DNA of 64,000 bases from Sipunculus nudus (lineage: Eukaryota; Annelida; Sipuncula; Golfingiida; Sipunculidae): contig CM049322.1 of the NCBI GenBank assembly GCA_026874595.1, positions 44,392,840-44,456,839 on the forward strand. The letters run 5' to 3'. The notes under the pieces were generated by a model. It did no database searches. It had not been told where the DNA came from and saw only the letters and a list, made by a program, of their open reading frames with translations. Positions 12,789-26,117 of this stretch are shown one piece after another. Positions within the stretch are counted from its first letter, which is position 1, and every line of letters starts with the position of its first letter. Position numbers and translations under genes: made by a program.

Positions 12789-12791
<3 letters not shown>

Positions 12792-12850
<59 letters not shown>
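12792..12850. repeat. (TA)n microsatellite abutting transposon left end
   Basis: About 59 bases of TA repeat end exactly where the CAGTGGAACC terminus of the next element begins. Confidence 0.95.
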
Positions 12851-12853
<3 letters not shown>

Positions 12854-13965
12854 TGGAACCCCACAATAACGACCAGACTTGGGACTGAGTAAAGTGGTCA
12901 TAATTTTGGGGGTGGTCGTATTCGTGAAACTCTTACCTTGGTCGCAAGCTGTTACGAAAACAAAATTGTATATTTATTCATGATAAAAAATAATTTTCAT
13001 ATAAACATACTGTAACTGTTGATTAAAACATAATTACAATACAAACAATACGAAGACTACCTACTGAAAACATATTGAACATAATACGTGACTGTCATAT
13101 ATTTAGCCTTCCGCTTGTGTATATATTGCGTGAACCTAAGTTTTACCGACGCTACAATCCTTAGCCAGTTGGCGCTGACTGAATCCTGGTGTTGTCGCCT
13201 TGATTAACGCCATTTTCTCCTTCAAGAAGAGTTCTTTCCGAGGCATTGCCGCACGACAGCAATCAATTTAAACGCAAACTGAACCAGCAGAGAAATAAAC
13301 TGACAACGGATCTATCTGATAAGGCAGGACAAGGGATTTGCCCCCATGCGAGCTTAATATGTATACATTTTACTTTCTGCTTAATACTCAGTGTAAGGTG
13401 TGGGCACATTTAGGAATAACTAGGTCTTTAATTTGACCAATGAGACTCGAACAATATGTGATGAGTAAAAATTTTAAGCTCTCACCCCGCACTTAGGGAA
13501 GCTCTAATACAGGTGATCCCTGTGGGGCAATTAGCATCGCTAGCTCCAGATCCACGGCAGTTAGCCAGGCACACCGACTATTTAAGTAATCAGGCAGATG
13601 GTAAGCCTCTTTGATCTATTACTTACGCTTCAACGTGTCTCAGCGCAGACACCGAGTCAGAAAGTTATGCGAGACCAGATTTACACTAGGGATGGGTACA
13701 AGTGTTACCCTGTTTGATCTTTCGTTAAGGCGCCCGTGAAAAGGCGCAGCCATTGACATTGACAAATGTTGTTTCATAACTTCTCGACGGTGATCACATT
13801 TGCGGGGTCGCAATAGCGCTGGAGCCAAGATATCTGGTCGAAATTCTGAATTCAGTCGTGGTCGTAAAAAGCATAAATAAACATAAAAAATTCTGGACCA
13901 AGCAAAGTGGGCGTAATTGTGGAGTGGTCACAATTGTTGGGTGGTCGCAAGGCGGGGTTCAACTG
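12851..13965. mobile_element. Pogo/Tigger-like non-autonomous transposon, 1,115 bp
   Basis: The terminal inverted repeats are clear: the left end reads CAGTGGAACCCCACAATAAC and the right end, read inward, CAGTTGAACCCCGCCTTGCG. Both ends are flanked by TA, the target duplicated by Tc1/mariner/pogo elements. Subterminal GTGGTCRTAATT words are repeated on both sides. The interior has no transposase, so it would have been mobilised in trans. Confidence 0.7.
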
Positions 13966-14020
13966 TATATATATATATATTTATATATATAAAGAGAGAG
14001 AGAGAGAGAGAAGGAGAGAG
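13966..14020. repeat. (TA)n then (GA)n
   Basis: The TA tract begins at the right end of the pogo-like element and passes into a GA tract. Confidence 0.95.
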
Positions 14021-14033
14021 ATGCATCGCTTGA

Positions 14034-14526
14034 AAGCTGCTGTGTATTGGTTCGAAGGATACCCCACCTTTAAGTCAGTGCGCATGCGCATAGGCTGGTT
14101 ACCGCGAGCACCCGGTAAAAGTAAAACGATGCGTGTTGCCTGACGTACCTTTCATTGTGGACGTTGAATACAGGCTTCTCTCTGACAACATAACAACAAC
14201 AAGGCAAAATAGTTTTTATTAAGGGAATAAGAACCATTTTCTGTTATTTGCGTGTACAAGTCATTTTATGGATTCACATCTAGCAAGAAGCGGCATCCTG
14301 GTTTTGACTTACAGCAGTGATCAGGGAAGCTGTCACCTCGGCTCAGGATCGTCTGGTCAGCGTCTGCACCCTGTAGCTACCGTGAAATTGAGTAATGTAG
14401 CAATAAAATGCTAGGATTAAAACTACTAGCACGGTATAAATCACGTTATCTAAGCTGATATAACTAACGTTAGAAATATGAAATCTAGCGGACTTTATAG
14501 AAGCGGCAGCTTGGCGATAATACGTG
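14034..14526 (+). repeat. Left arm of a large inverted repeat
   Basis: This arm, about 490 bases, matches the reverse complement of two blocks far downstream: 14034-14313 matches 22320-22604, and 14314-14526 matches 21476-21679. Shared words include GGTTACCGCGAGCACCCGG, GAAGCGG..ATCCTGGTTTTGAC and CAGGGAAGCTGTCAC. Many substitutions show that the duplication is not recent. The arm contains a perfect TGCGCATGCGCA palindrome at 14079-14090, resembling an NRF1 site. Confidence 0.8.
14079..14090. promoter_or_regulatory. NRF1-like palindrome
   Basis: TGCGCATGCGCA matches the known NRF1 consensus and is conserved in the opposite arm at 22547-22558 although neighbouring bases differ. Function is unproven. 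Confidence 0.3.
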
Positions 14527-17500
14527 AACTTTTGATTGTTTATTATTATATTTTTCATATGCAGGGTTTGCAAAGTACAGTCAGGTTTATTGCAGATACC
14601 AAATATCTGCAAATGTGTCGAATAATAGAATACATATTAATTACTCTAAATTTGCACGTACTGTTGACCATTTTATCCCAATTGTTGCCAGTTTTCAAAT
14701 ATAATTAAACCCATCAGTAAGCATAACTTTATAATATTTAGCCAAATCATGGATAAATGATGTGCCATTTAGAATTGTGAATTCTAAATCAAGTGTTTTT
14801 TTTTCAGGTATTATTGTTTTGTAGATTAAAGGTATATTTTATAAAAAAAAAGTAATGCATCTATGTGCATAATGTGACATTTCCTGACCAAATTAGCTAT
14901 AAATGTTGGGGCAATTTAGAATTATGAATCAACTTGAATATTTAGATATATATGTTATACTGTAAATGGTATTGTAAAAATTTACAAACATGAAAAAAAA
15001 AATGATAAAATAAAAAAATGAGAATCTAATGCAAACATTTGTTTATTATTTTCCTGCCTCAGTAAAATAGGAATGAAAGTAATTTGCTTTGTTTTTTTAT
15101 CTCTCTGCCTTCTTTTAAATATTTAATTATTATGAATAAACTTTTTCCTGTATGCACTGTTAAATTTCATATCCTGTATGTATGTGCAAGGGTGTTCCCA
15201 ATCCCCCTACCCCTGGGATTTTGTCCTTGCACCTGAGCTCTAGGGACAGTAGTTTTATTGCAACTGTATAAAATTTATTAAATAAAGAAAATATATACAG
15301 AATCCAGAGGCGGGTAACATGATTTAACCCTCCATCATGTCCTACCACCTGTGGAGTGGGAACTTTATGGCATCTGTATACATTTTATAAAATAGAAATC
15401 AAATTTGGTTTAATAAAAAAATGTGTAAACTGCTGAACTGTCAACAGCTTATCAAAAAGTCAACAGATGATCATAAGAATATTATAGATTTTATATTAAA
15501 AAACTACTTACATGCTTCAGTTTCAACAAGAGGAAACATGGTCAGGTCACAAAATATTATTTGCAACAATTTCTTGCTCATCAATATAAACCAATCATAT
15601 AAAACAAACAGTGGCTTATATTACCTCTTCCTCTTACACTTTATCTCCATTTGATTTTATTTTAGATTTTTACCTTCAAGGTCAACTTCAGCTGAGCACA
15701 TTCACCCATATGTCCCTTGTTTTTCATGTGTATGTTGTCAAATAGAACATGTGAATTACATACCTGCCAATTATATCTTATGGCTGCCAGTCAGAGATTT
15801 TCTTTTATGAACATTGACACTCATGTACATCTGTGCTCTCAAATTCAGAATCCTGTTAAATTCAATACAGCAGCCAGGTAAAAAGAGTTGTAATAAGGTC
15901 TCCAATTGTTTTCTTTAGTGAATTATATGATAAAAGCTTCACAAGAATTACATAAACTATATACATTGTTGAAGGTGATATAACCTTTGTTGGAAGATTG
16001 TTTCAAATGTTTCAAATGTTTTGCCACACAAATTTGATAATCAAATTAAGTTTTAATTTAACAATTTATTATATGAGGTACAGTACTGTTTTTCATTATT
16101 ACTGTTTGAATTCCATCCAAATTCTTTTACAGGAACCCCACAGCTATGGTCATTGGAAAGTGAAGTTGATTACCGGTACTACAGAATAATGATTCACAAG
16201 ATGACCATCATTCATCAAACCTATAGGATAGGTGTGATCAAATTTAATTATCATCTAGAAGCCTGTAAACTCTGAGAACTGCACGATAGTCACCGTCTAG
16301 GACTGCATGGGAAGCAATCTTGGATGCATCAGACCAGATAACTGCATTTCCCGCCGTGACACCACTGTGGAGGGCAGCCACTGGCTCAGCTGCCTCCTGA
16401 AGACTTCACTAACCACCACCTTGACAAGTATCACTACCGCATTTAGATATGCAGCAAGAGCCCATTTAGTGAACCTCTGCAGGCAGCAAGAAGAGCCCAG
16501 GCTGGGTAAAATAGGTTTTACCCATATCAAATGTGAACCCTGAGTGTCATGCAGCCTCATGATCAGTAGGTTAATGATCTGAAGGGTATTTTTTATAAAC
16601 AAGAAATGATGCCTCCCTGGTCTCATGACTGCCAAAGACAAATGGCCAAAATAAGATTAAGTTCTCTGGAAAAGAAGAGTGGTCATCTTAGAAATAAAAT
16701 AGAGTGAAAAGAATAACATTAGTAACAATTGCAGAATTTATTAATCAAAGATGTGCTTCATTTACTACAATTTCATTTCAATATGTATCTTCAAAAGTCA
16801 GTGACAATAAAATTACAATGAGACGGCACATGATAATAAATTGTACATGGAAACCCTGGTTAGAGAGTGGTTTGAAGTCTCTGTCTGAAATTTTGCATGT
16901 CCATTCAACTTCGATAGCCTGTTATACATGTGACTGGTGGTGCCACCGACAATAATTTTTGTGTTGTATACATCCAAGCCAGGAGTAATGTTTGTGCAGT
17001 TGGTGCTTGTACTTGGGTTCAAAATGTTTAGTATGTGTTCTTGCTCTGTACATATTACTTAACCAAGTATATATACTTTTAAAATAATGGTCAAGCATTT
17101 CATCATAGAAACATTACACCTGATGTATATCCAATTTTACAGGTTCGCATTAGACATGTAAGCATTGTCTTGAAATTTTGACATTCTGTACACATGTATT
17201 TAAAACAACTCATGATAATTTTAAAGACTCAAGTCAATTAAACCACTAAATGAGCAGAGGGTTGTGGGAATTTTGTGCCGGAAGTTTTGTTGTCGAAAAC
17301 AAGTAAATACATGACAGTAAGCCAAATTACGATTCACTAATTCATAGATCAGTCAGAATATTCCCCTAAACAATTTTTCATTTGCAAATGCTTGCTATTG
17401 CAAATATTCTATACTTAGAGCTTTTCTGCTTCTGGAACATTTTAATATTAATATTGATTGGCTTGTAGTCAAATTTAAAAATACAATTTATCTGTTCCAA

Positions 17501-20500
17501 GAGTGTTAGGGCAGAAATGTAAGTCTTCATGCCCTGGCTGGTAGGGCAAAAAGTACCCCCCCCCCAACCCCACCCCACCCCAACCCCCCAAAATAATAAG
17601 CAGTCTTCTCACAGTTCCATGAATATAAGCCATTATGACTCACTTGTAAATTTGCAAGATACCACCTGAATCATTCAGGATGTTGCGCAAGAACTACCTC
17701 AGTGAACAGAGGCAATGTGTTCCCTGCTAATAGCCTCCAGGAGTTAGTGTTGGACAATGGCAGATTGTTATAGCTGCTGAGCTCAATATCAAATTAATAT
17801 TTACCATAAAATTATTATTTCTATTCCAGATGAAATTAACTGTACATTGCCCTGAACTTAACTTGAACATGTTCTCTTGTAAGTTAAAGGAAACTTTAAA
17901 CTAGTGGCCCTTGAGCCATAGCATTCAGCTGAATTCTACAAAAAAATAGATGTTTGTGTTTTTTGTTAAAAGCCTGCCATACTGTCAGAAGACTGGGAAC
18001 ACTCAGCTTGTCAGTGATGACAGCCACTGGCCCACAGGATTACTCCATGACTAGAAAGCTTAAAACTTAGCAATTCCTATACTTTGTTGACCTAGTTGTT
18101 GGAAAAGAATAAATATTATGTTTATTGCTAGACTTCATTAATTTCTCAATACTGGCCAAGACATTACACATACATCAGCCAATCACATCAGTGCGCAGTC
18201 TCTGTTCTGGATGCAATAATGATGCCAAATCCATGAAGTAAACATGGTAAAATTCAGTCACCGATGGAGACAAATAAGCAATACAAACACAGTGATGATG
18301 ATGAAATTGACAATGTACAAGACAACACTGGTTTAAAGTACCATGTAAAATAACACATCACAATAACCTTGGGGGAAAATGTTGTTGAATGCAGGTGACT
18401 GTCTTTACAAAACTGAATGCCATAAGAATTTGATTACCATGAAGTTTTTAAATAATAACATATTAACTTAAATACTTTGATGTAATCATCACAGAAATAT
18501 TGACCATATTCTCTGTGAAGCAAGAATCATATGCAAGTTTTAAATTAATTTATTCAGGTCTCTAGCTCTGAATAATTGAATGTTCAGACATTTCTCTGCT
18601 GCTATATAAGCACTTTTGATTCAATATTACCTTCCATTTAGAAAACAGTTGCCTGTTGCTAGCTTACTGTGACATCATTTATGTCACAGATTCAAGCTGT
18701 TCAACAGTCAGAGTCTCAATTTATGATAATATCTTGTAGGTGTTTATGAGGACCATCTACACCGTCCCTTTTAAAATTTATAAACCATCTGCAGATACAG
18801 TATGGCTTATACAGTAATTATTAATTAAATATGTAATTATCCATTTTCTTCTGTCATCATTTGACATGGCTGATTTGGCTTGTATATTCTTCACTCTACT
18901 GACTTTTGTGGTCATCTATATCAGTAAGTTTCTGGTGGCCAAAAGAAAATTCTGACATCTGTTGTCCAAATTAAATCGTGAATTGTATCTGTTCTGTTAA
19001 TTGTTGTCTGTGGCAGGATGGTTGCTCAAAGGCACATTAGATAAAGCCTGAAACGAAAATTTGATTTTATCAGAACATGCTTACTAATACATTCAAACAT
19101 TAAAAAGAAGGCATTTTTTAATCAAGCATATCTTTGACAACATTTTTTATTTGATCTCTGAGAAGATATTACCCTAAAGATGATCAAAGTAATAGATCAG
19201 ATGTTATTTGTGTAATAAACTTATTTCTTATGGTAGAACATGCTGACTGATTTTAAAAATATCTTAAATAACTCATAGCCCATTGTGTTCATTGTGCCTC
19301 CCCTGGATGTATATACCCGTAGCCCTAGTCGCACATTTTGTAAAAAGAATATTTTCATAATGAGATTTTTTATAATCTCATATTTGGTTCATGTCATACC
19401 CCTTACCCCCCCCCCCCCCAACACACATGGGCACAAATGCCTGTTAATATATATTCTACAAAACAGCTGTGTCTGACATTTTAGAGAGACAGTTAATAAA
19501 CATTTCAACATATTAGTGTTTTACAAAACTTGACAGGTGATAACTATTTATCATGAGTGGCAGATCAGAACGCAAAAAAGACATAAGGGTTTACTGCATC
19601 AAGTATTATTTTGATCTAGTTTATGAAAAATATTAATTATTTTATATTAATATAGCAATAAGGTGCCCTCATTTCCTCCCTTGGATTGCATATTCTGACA
19701 AATTTGTGCAGATATCTATATGGGGATACCATATGTAGTCATCCATACACTTTACTGTATGGGTCTTATAAGAAAAGCCTCATATTTATATTGCCTAATG
19801 ATTTTAAAATAAAAAGACAGTTATTTTAATTGTATAAGTTACCAAGAGAATTGAAATTATGTTAAAATATTTACATATAGGAAGACAGAAAACAAATGTG
19901 GTGGCATCAAGCAAGACACGGGGAGAGATCACAGTTTTAGGAAAAGGAGGGGTCCAACCCAGGAGGACTAATGATAATCCATAAAAAAAGTCCAAGGGCC
20001 TGGAAAGGGAGAGTGGGGGAATGGGGGTCCTGGGTGCAAAAATTGGGCTATAACTCTGAAAAAAAAATATTGTGACAGTTTGAAAGGGGGACATATGGTC
20101 CGGAATCCCTGGACCCCACAACTGGATCCACTTCCAAACTTAGATATTTGAAAATTGTAAAGAGTTACTGCATGACTTCAAAAGAAGGTATTCCTTGCAT
20201 ATTTGGCAAAATATGCGTCAAATTTCTGCCATCAGAGTGATCAGACAGCAGATATTAAATACTAACGACAATTTTGGAGAGGGAATTCAAGGAACAGTCT
20301 CAGCTTATTACGACTAACTTTCATTTACAGGACTAACAGTACATTGCCAATGCATATGAATATTCAGATTATGTATGTAAATTTCATATATAATATAAAG
20401 AAAAAAAAACTAATATTTTGATCCCAACGTGCAAGTGTGGTTGCTTCCTCTGCCTATGCCAGGAGTTCTTACCTGTCAGGGTATACATGTCAGTTCACAC

Positions 20501-21475
20501 CGCCACTGTTGTTGTAACAAGCTGCTCTCAAGACAACAGGTATAGGTGACAAAATTAGTCCACCTTTATTGCTTCTTTACTGTCATCCTTTGGGTCCGCA
20601 TGAAATACACAATTGAACACACATATATACAAACATTACAAACTTACTATATATGTAAGGAAAAAACATATTTCTCTTGGTAAACAATTCAGTTGGATAT
20701 TCCTTTCATAGTCTGCACCTATTAACAGGAATGGAGACAGAAACATGAAAAATATTTAGTGCAACACACTGTGAAAAAAATTACAATGGTTTGATACTTT
20801 CTATTTTGGTTGGCGCTATATAAAATATATTAATTTTATGTATGACAGACCCTACTGTATAAACAACCCATATAAGTCGAAATATAATATATATACTAGT
20901 ATACAATACAAATTATTATAATATATTTTCTTTCAAATATAAATAATATTTATAAACTGAAACAAACACAAAAATATGTATAATTTTTAGATATTTTCTC
21001 ACCACAACTTTACCAAGTGGTTCATGGTAAGCACACATACATGCAGACACACATTTATATTAGTAGAATAAGCGATTCATAATGAACATGAAATACCATT
21101 TGTATGTTATAAACATGATGTAGTCAATAAACAGTTTACTGTATTTAATTAAAATCTATTTTTTTTTCTAAAAATGTATACAATTAAGTTAAACTATACA
21201 ATAATATTAGAAAAATTTGGTTTCATACAAATGAAATATTATTTATAGGAATAGTCTATTAGTATCACTTAATACTTTTAGTATTAGGCACGTCCTGTTC
21301 TAAAAACTTGATCCATCAGTTGGGATGAAATGATCAACAGTGCAAAAAATTTTTGAGTAATTAATATATTACTGTATTGTTGGACACATTTGCAGTTGTT
21401 TGGTATCTACATTAAACCTGAAGGAACTTTGCAAACCACCCATATAAAAAATATAATAATAAACAATAATAAATC
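14527..21475. other. Interior of the inverted repeat; no gene recognised
   Basis: This is about 6.9 kb of AT-rich sequence with few microsatellites, unlike its surroundings. All open frames are under about 115 codons (16297-16641 minus, 16307-16543 plus and 16704-16955 plus are the most prominent) and none shows a known domain. Poly-C runs occur near 17560 and 19408. A repeat shared with 53640-53712 lies at 19935-20000. It could be transposon interior, a noncoding transcript or intronic DNA; I cannot tell. Confidence 0.4.
19935..20000 (-). repeat. Dispersed repeat (GGACCCCTCCTTTTCCTAAA family), minus
   Basis: The reverse complement contains TTGGACCCCTCCTTTTCC and a preceding GACTTTTTT and TTATCATT..TCCT layout, which also occur in order at about 53645-53712 on the plus strand. 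Family unknown. Confidence 0.55.
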
Positions 21476-21679
21476 CACGTATTATTGCCCAACTGCCGCT
21501 TCTACAGTCCGCTAGATTTCATAATTCTAACGTTAATTTAAAATAAATCAGATAACGTGATTTTCATATGAATACCGTGCTGGAAGTTTTACTTGCTATA
21601 CTACTCACCTTCACGATAGCCACATGATTGCAGACGCTGACCAGGCGATCCTGAGCCGGGGTGACAGCTTCCCTGACCA
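21476..21679 (-). repeat. Right arm, inner block, of the large inverted repeat
   Basis: Reverse complement of 14314-14526, including the CTAGATTTC / AACTGCCGCTTCT region and GTGACAGCTTCCCTG. Confidence 0.8.
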
Positions 21680-22319
21680 TAGCCCTAGCACCCGTCCTCT
21701 CTTACTACGCTACGCTGTGCGAGAGCCCTAGAAGATGATTTGACAAAACTGGAGACATTCCACATGACAATTAAATTCTTATATTTCGTCTGAAAATGTC
21801 GTATTCGTTAAGAACAGATATTCTTATCAAATATGCATATAACATACCAATTAGACAGTGTTTGTCCACTTTAAATGTTGATTAGAAGAATATGTATTAT
21901 CCTAATAAACAGTGACACATGGGGAACGATGTCTGGTCTGGGTTTTCCCCAGCCACGGCTGGCCGGCAGCCGCCTGTGTAACCAGTGGTAACGGGCCGTG
22001 TTGGCTTAGCGAGCAAAGGTCACGCAGTTCATTGTTTCAGATTCTGAGACAGTTTCAAGCGCAAGGGTTGCAAAGTTTTAAAAGTGAGTCTTGTTTACAT
22101 ACTAAAACATAATATTTAGCTGAATATTTTGGTCATTCAATTAAAGAACTATATCTCCCTTAGATTACTTAAAGTTTCCTTGTCATAAACGCACTATTTG
22201 ATTTTACACGATCTTTTTTCGACAAGAGTTTGAAGTTCGCCAGTTTACTCTGAACCTTTTTATGCGGCGGTATCCAGGGTCCTGGATACCGCCGCATTTA
22301 ATGCAGTTACCCTAACCAC
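21680..22319. other. ~640-bp insertion splitting the right arm
   Basis: This segment has no counterpart in the left arm, where the two blocks are contiguous at about 14313/14314. It includes a GC-richer stretch at 21910-22020 and ends in a perfect palindrome (22262-22297). It is probably an insertion in the right arm or a deletion from the left. Confidence 0.6.
22262..22297. repeat. Perfect palindrome, 17-base arms, 2-base spacer
   Basis: ATGCGGCGGTATCCAGG and its exact reverse complement are separated by GT. The half-site CCAGGATACCGC recurs about 50 bases on, at 22337, within the outer arm block, so the palindrome is related to the inverted-repeat sequence. Confidence 0.95.
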
Positions 22320-22604
22320 AGCTGTGAGTCAAAACCAGGATACCGCTTCTCGCCAGATGTGAATCCACAAAATGACTAGTACACGCAAATAACAGAGAAT
22401 GGGTTCTTCTTACCTTAATAAAAATTATTTTGCCTTGTTGTTGTTATGTTGTCAGATAAAAGCCTGTATTAAACGTCCGTAATGAAGGGTACGTCAGGCA
22501 ACACGCATCGTTTTACTTTTACCGGGTGCTCGCGGTAACCAGCTTATGCGCATGCGCACTTACTTACAGGTGGGGTATCTTTCGAAGCAATACACAGCGG
22601 CTTT
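22320..22604 (-). repeat. Right arm, outer block, of the large inverted repeat
   Basis: Reverse complement of 14034-14313, ending in GCTGTGTATTG-type sequence. It carries the second TGCGCATGCGCA palindrome at 22547-22558. Confidence 0.8.
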
Positions 22605-24603
22605 AATATTGGGGCAGAATCTAAATAATCTCAACCAGGCCCAAGTGTACATTGTAAAGGGGAGAAAGTTTCACTGGCAGATCATGAACCGTTGATTAAC
22701 GCTTGACGCAAACTTTCATATAATAATTAAGGATTTATAATACGATACTAGTACCCCATCTTTGCTTGGAAAGGTCCGTAGGCCGATATTCTTACGTTCA
22801 TGGCGTCAGATATATTTCTTTTCCAATAGATGTCGCTGCGATTGTTGGATTAAGCGAACCGGATGTTAAAATACAGAAAATACCGCGCATCCTTCATTAT
22901 ATAAAAGAAGGGTCCTTGATGATTGTACTAAGAACTCACATGGACTTCAAGACCAAACATGTTAATTTTAAAGGTGTTTTCGAAGAGGAATTGCGCGACA
23001 AGGATTTAGTTTCACCACCCTCAGTTATAATATAGATAGTGAAATCATGTATATTTTTTTTGTATATTTATTTACTACCAATCACGTTTTTCGTAAAATG
23101 ATCAATTCTGTCTTAACAAAAACATGCTCAGTTACCAGCAACACTCGTAACACACGTAGAAGATAATTTGTGCTTTCGTTCAGACGTCTCGGCGTGAGGT
23201 CGGCCTGATTTTTGCGGGACGAGCTTGCGGGAGTGAGTTGACAGTGGGTTTGATCATTCGCATTATATTAAATAACGTCACAGAGCCCTGAGTTTGAAAA
23301 AGTTTCCCGCAGTTTGGCTAGCCCTTGTTGGCTTATGCCATAATGCCAGGTGTTTGCATCATCTAGACTTTTTTTTGGTTTCACAGCGTCCAGTCCAGAA
23401 TTGTGTGAAAAGAAGATGACGTGTGTATGAATCGGAATTTAACTAACAAATCAATACCAAAGTCCAGAAAACCTCAAATTTTAATAAACATTTTATAGAC
23501 ACATCTTGAGAGTGTCCGGTGTCCAGCAATATTGTAAGAGCTTAAAATGCAGTGCTGCCCTATAGTAGCGTACTAAGACTATATCTCGTACGGTAGAGGG
23601 CTCTGTCACCGGCCCATGCAATAACAACTTAAATATCTTAAGATTAAGGTAGAATATTGGAAATGGCCTCATTAGCATGTATTCGGCATCATTCTCGGCA
23701 GTTTAAGATAAAAAATGTAAATATCCGAGGTGCACCTTTGGAGGAGCTTTGTTCGGACATTTGAGTAGAGAGAGAGTCGACCCGTATGCCGGTGGTCGTG
23801 TTTCGTCATCAAATATTGGTGGCTGTTGGATGTGCTTAGTTTTCGATTTTCCTGACTCTTCTGGCGCTTGGATTGATTTGACATCTACAGCATCAAAAGC
23901 TTACAGTTATTACATTTTTATCTTTTCAAAATATAATTCTCCATACTTTTGGTCATTAAAAGCTGGATATGGCCATTATCTATGCAGGTTAACGCTGTTG
24001 AGGTAATTTCTCAGGAACATCCGGCCCCTCTTTAGCTTTAACCACAGTTTAGTCAATTTCTAGATTAAGACAAATTACACTTGTTTCTAGCAGAAACCTG
24101 TTCAGCAAAGTTCCATTTTTCCTAATACATAAAGGAAAACCCAAAATGGGCCACTTGGTGAAGTCTTCTCTGTGTGGTAGACGGTACTTTCTTTCTTCAT
24201 CAGAGTTGGTTACAGTAGATGACACGGTTTGTGTATCCTTCACGGCCTGGGAATCTGCACGTTTTCACATCGACCGAAAGAGGACACTGTTATGTGGGTA
24301 CTTCATTCTTTTGCATGAACATATCCATACATTTATATGTTTGTTTAGTATAAAAAGGAAGATGTATATGATTCGGCATAATTGTATTATATGTACAACA
24401 CAACAACGGGGGCCCAACAATCCCGAAGCCCAATCCTATTTCCCAAGTCTCCTGCCGTAAGTTCAAGTCAACAGCATATTTTGGTTTTCATAAACGTACG
24501 TTATTCGCTGTTGGGCAACGGACATATATGTGTTACCAACTACTAGAGTCCCATGTTCGGTTACTGGGGAATGTGTACATGTAGGCCTACGCACTATTTA
24601 TAG
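22605..24603. other. No gene supported
   Basis: An open frame at 22766-23035 (89 codons, no ATG at its start) is of ordinary amino-acid composition but has no domain I recognise and no clear splice sites. Other frames at 23749-24006 and 24146-24460 are also unrecognised. They might be gene relics. Confidence 0.3.
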
Positions 24604-24687
24604 GGAATCTGGTAGCTCAGTGGATTGAGCATCAAAATGCCCATGACATAATGGTTTGAGTTCCTGCAGGGCTGAGTCTATATTTTC

Positions 24688-24736
<49 letters not shown>
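24604..24736 (+). repeat. tRNA-derived SINE with (TC)n tail
   Basis: A box-A word (TAGCTCAGTGGATTGAG) and a box-B word (GGTTTGAGTTCC), about 30 bases apart, form a pol III internal promoter. The unit runs into a (TC)n tract at 24690-24736. A functional tRNA is unlikely because no matching 3' acceptor strand is visible. Confidence 0.55.
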
Positions 24737-24739
<3 letters not shown>

Positions 24740-26117
24740 CCGAGATTTCCAAACGAAAACACCAGAGTCCTCAGTAGTGTAAGTTTACCCCAACAGATGG
24801 CGCATTGGGTTTGGCCAGACGGAGAGGAGTGCGTACATCAATTTGAAATTATTTTTAATGGATACTGTTGCCTACACATTAAATGAATGTTCACAAACAG
24901 AGACGCTGATTTTTTTTACGCGAAACATACTTCGACCTTAAGGCATTTTACCTGCATAAAACAGGTATGGAAAAAAAGAACAATTTTATGCAGAAATTGA
25001 AAAATTCATTTTGATGACAAACACCGTCACACCAAGTAATTAGTTTTTTTTTCAGATAAACGAGGGAATCAGTTAAAGAATGCTACACTGTTGCCAGACT
25101 TATTCCAGGCTGAAACCTATCTTAGAGATCACATTAATTAAATGTATAATTTATACCACAGGGATCACATGACGTAACCCGCGAGAAACATTGATAGAAA
25201 GTATACTTTAACGGCCAGGATTCGTTTGAACCTAAACACGATTAACTTTGCTTATCAATCGCAGCGCGAATTAGTTCCAAGGTCAGTTGGTACAGCTATA
25301 AAGAGTTGGTGCACAAAGAGCTGGGGCAAGACTGAACACATTAATCAACTCTTCTTAAGAGTTTTTTTTTTTCCCTGGTCCCAAGAACATGTGTATTGGA
25401 TTTATTTTGTAATTAACTCAAGCTAGTCATGATAGAAATTATATGTCTATTACCAATTCATAATCTAATGAAGATCACCTGAAAAAGACAATAGCTGTAC
25501 TTGTATCGACATAATAAATTCTTAATAATTTCAATTCTTATAACAACTTCTTAATAATTTTGTTTTACGCAGAATATACTGTAAATTTAACAGATGAGGT
25601 GGGCATGTCTGAATGAGAGTGAGTTGAACAAAAATTGAGCCAGAAAAATTTCTACCTATATATTCAATGTTGTCCAAACCACGCATAACGCAAATATTTA
25701 TTATCGTTTTATTGCATTTTTATTTATGGGTATTTGGTCTATCAGTGGAAGATAAATCACGTTCGAAAGAAAGACTGAAGTGAGCCATTGGGTGTGACGA
25801 CTTCTTAAAAAAGTGTTTGTCCCCTTTAAATTGAGCACATGGCAGAGAACTTTAAGCAAGGTCTAAAAGTTCACCTTCACTTGGAAAGACAGCAGCTGTG
25901 GTGTGTGAAACCAGGTGAAGTTGTAATGATGCGGGTCTGAAACATATGCACTTTGGCAGGATGGATCATTGCTGATTGAAGGGGATGGATCATTTTGCAA
26001 CATTATAACAAATCTTTGGAAGCGCAGCAATTTCATTTTAAAAGCTTGGAACTGTTTTTATAATAACAAATATTACATTCGTAATATTTTATATACAAAA
26101 GCATATATATAAACAAG

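Noticed and set aside
16297-16955. Overlapping frames on both strands in the inverted-repeat interior
   Set aside because: Short, overlapping on opposite strands, no domain and no supporting splice structure.
14034-22604. A Polinton/Maverick element
   Set aside because: Long inverted ends fit, but there is no polymerase, integrase, protease or capsid-like frame and the size is small.
22766-23035. An 89-codon frame as a gene
   Set aside because: No ATG at the start, no splice context and no recognisable domain; left unassigned.
24604-24676. A functional tRNA gene
   Set aside because: Box A and box B are present but no paired acceptor stem or proper anticodon arm could be drawn; a SINE head is more likely.
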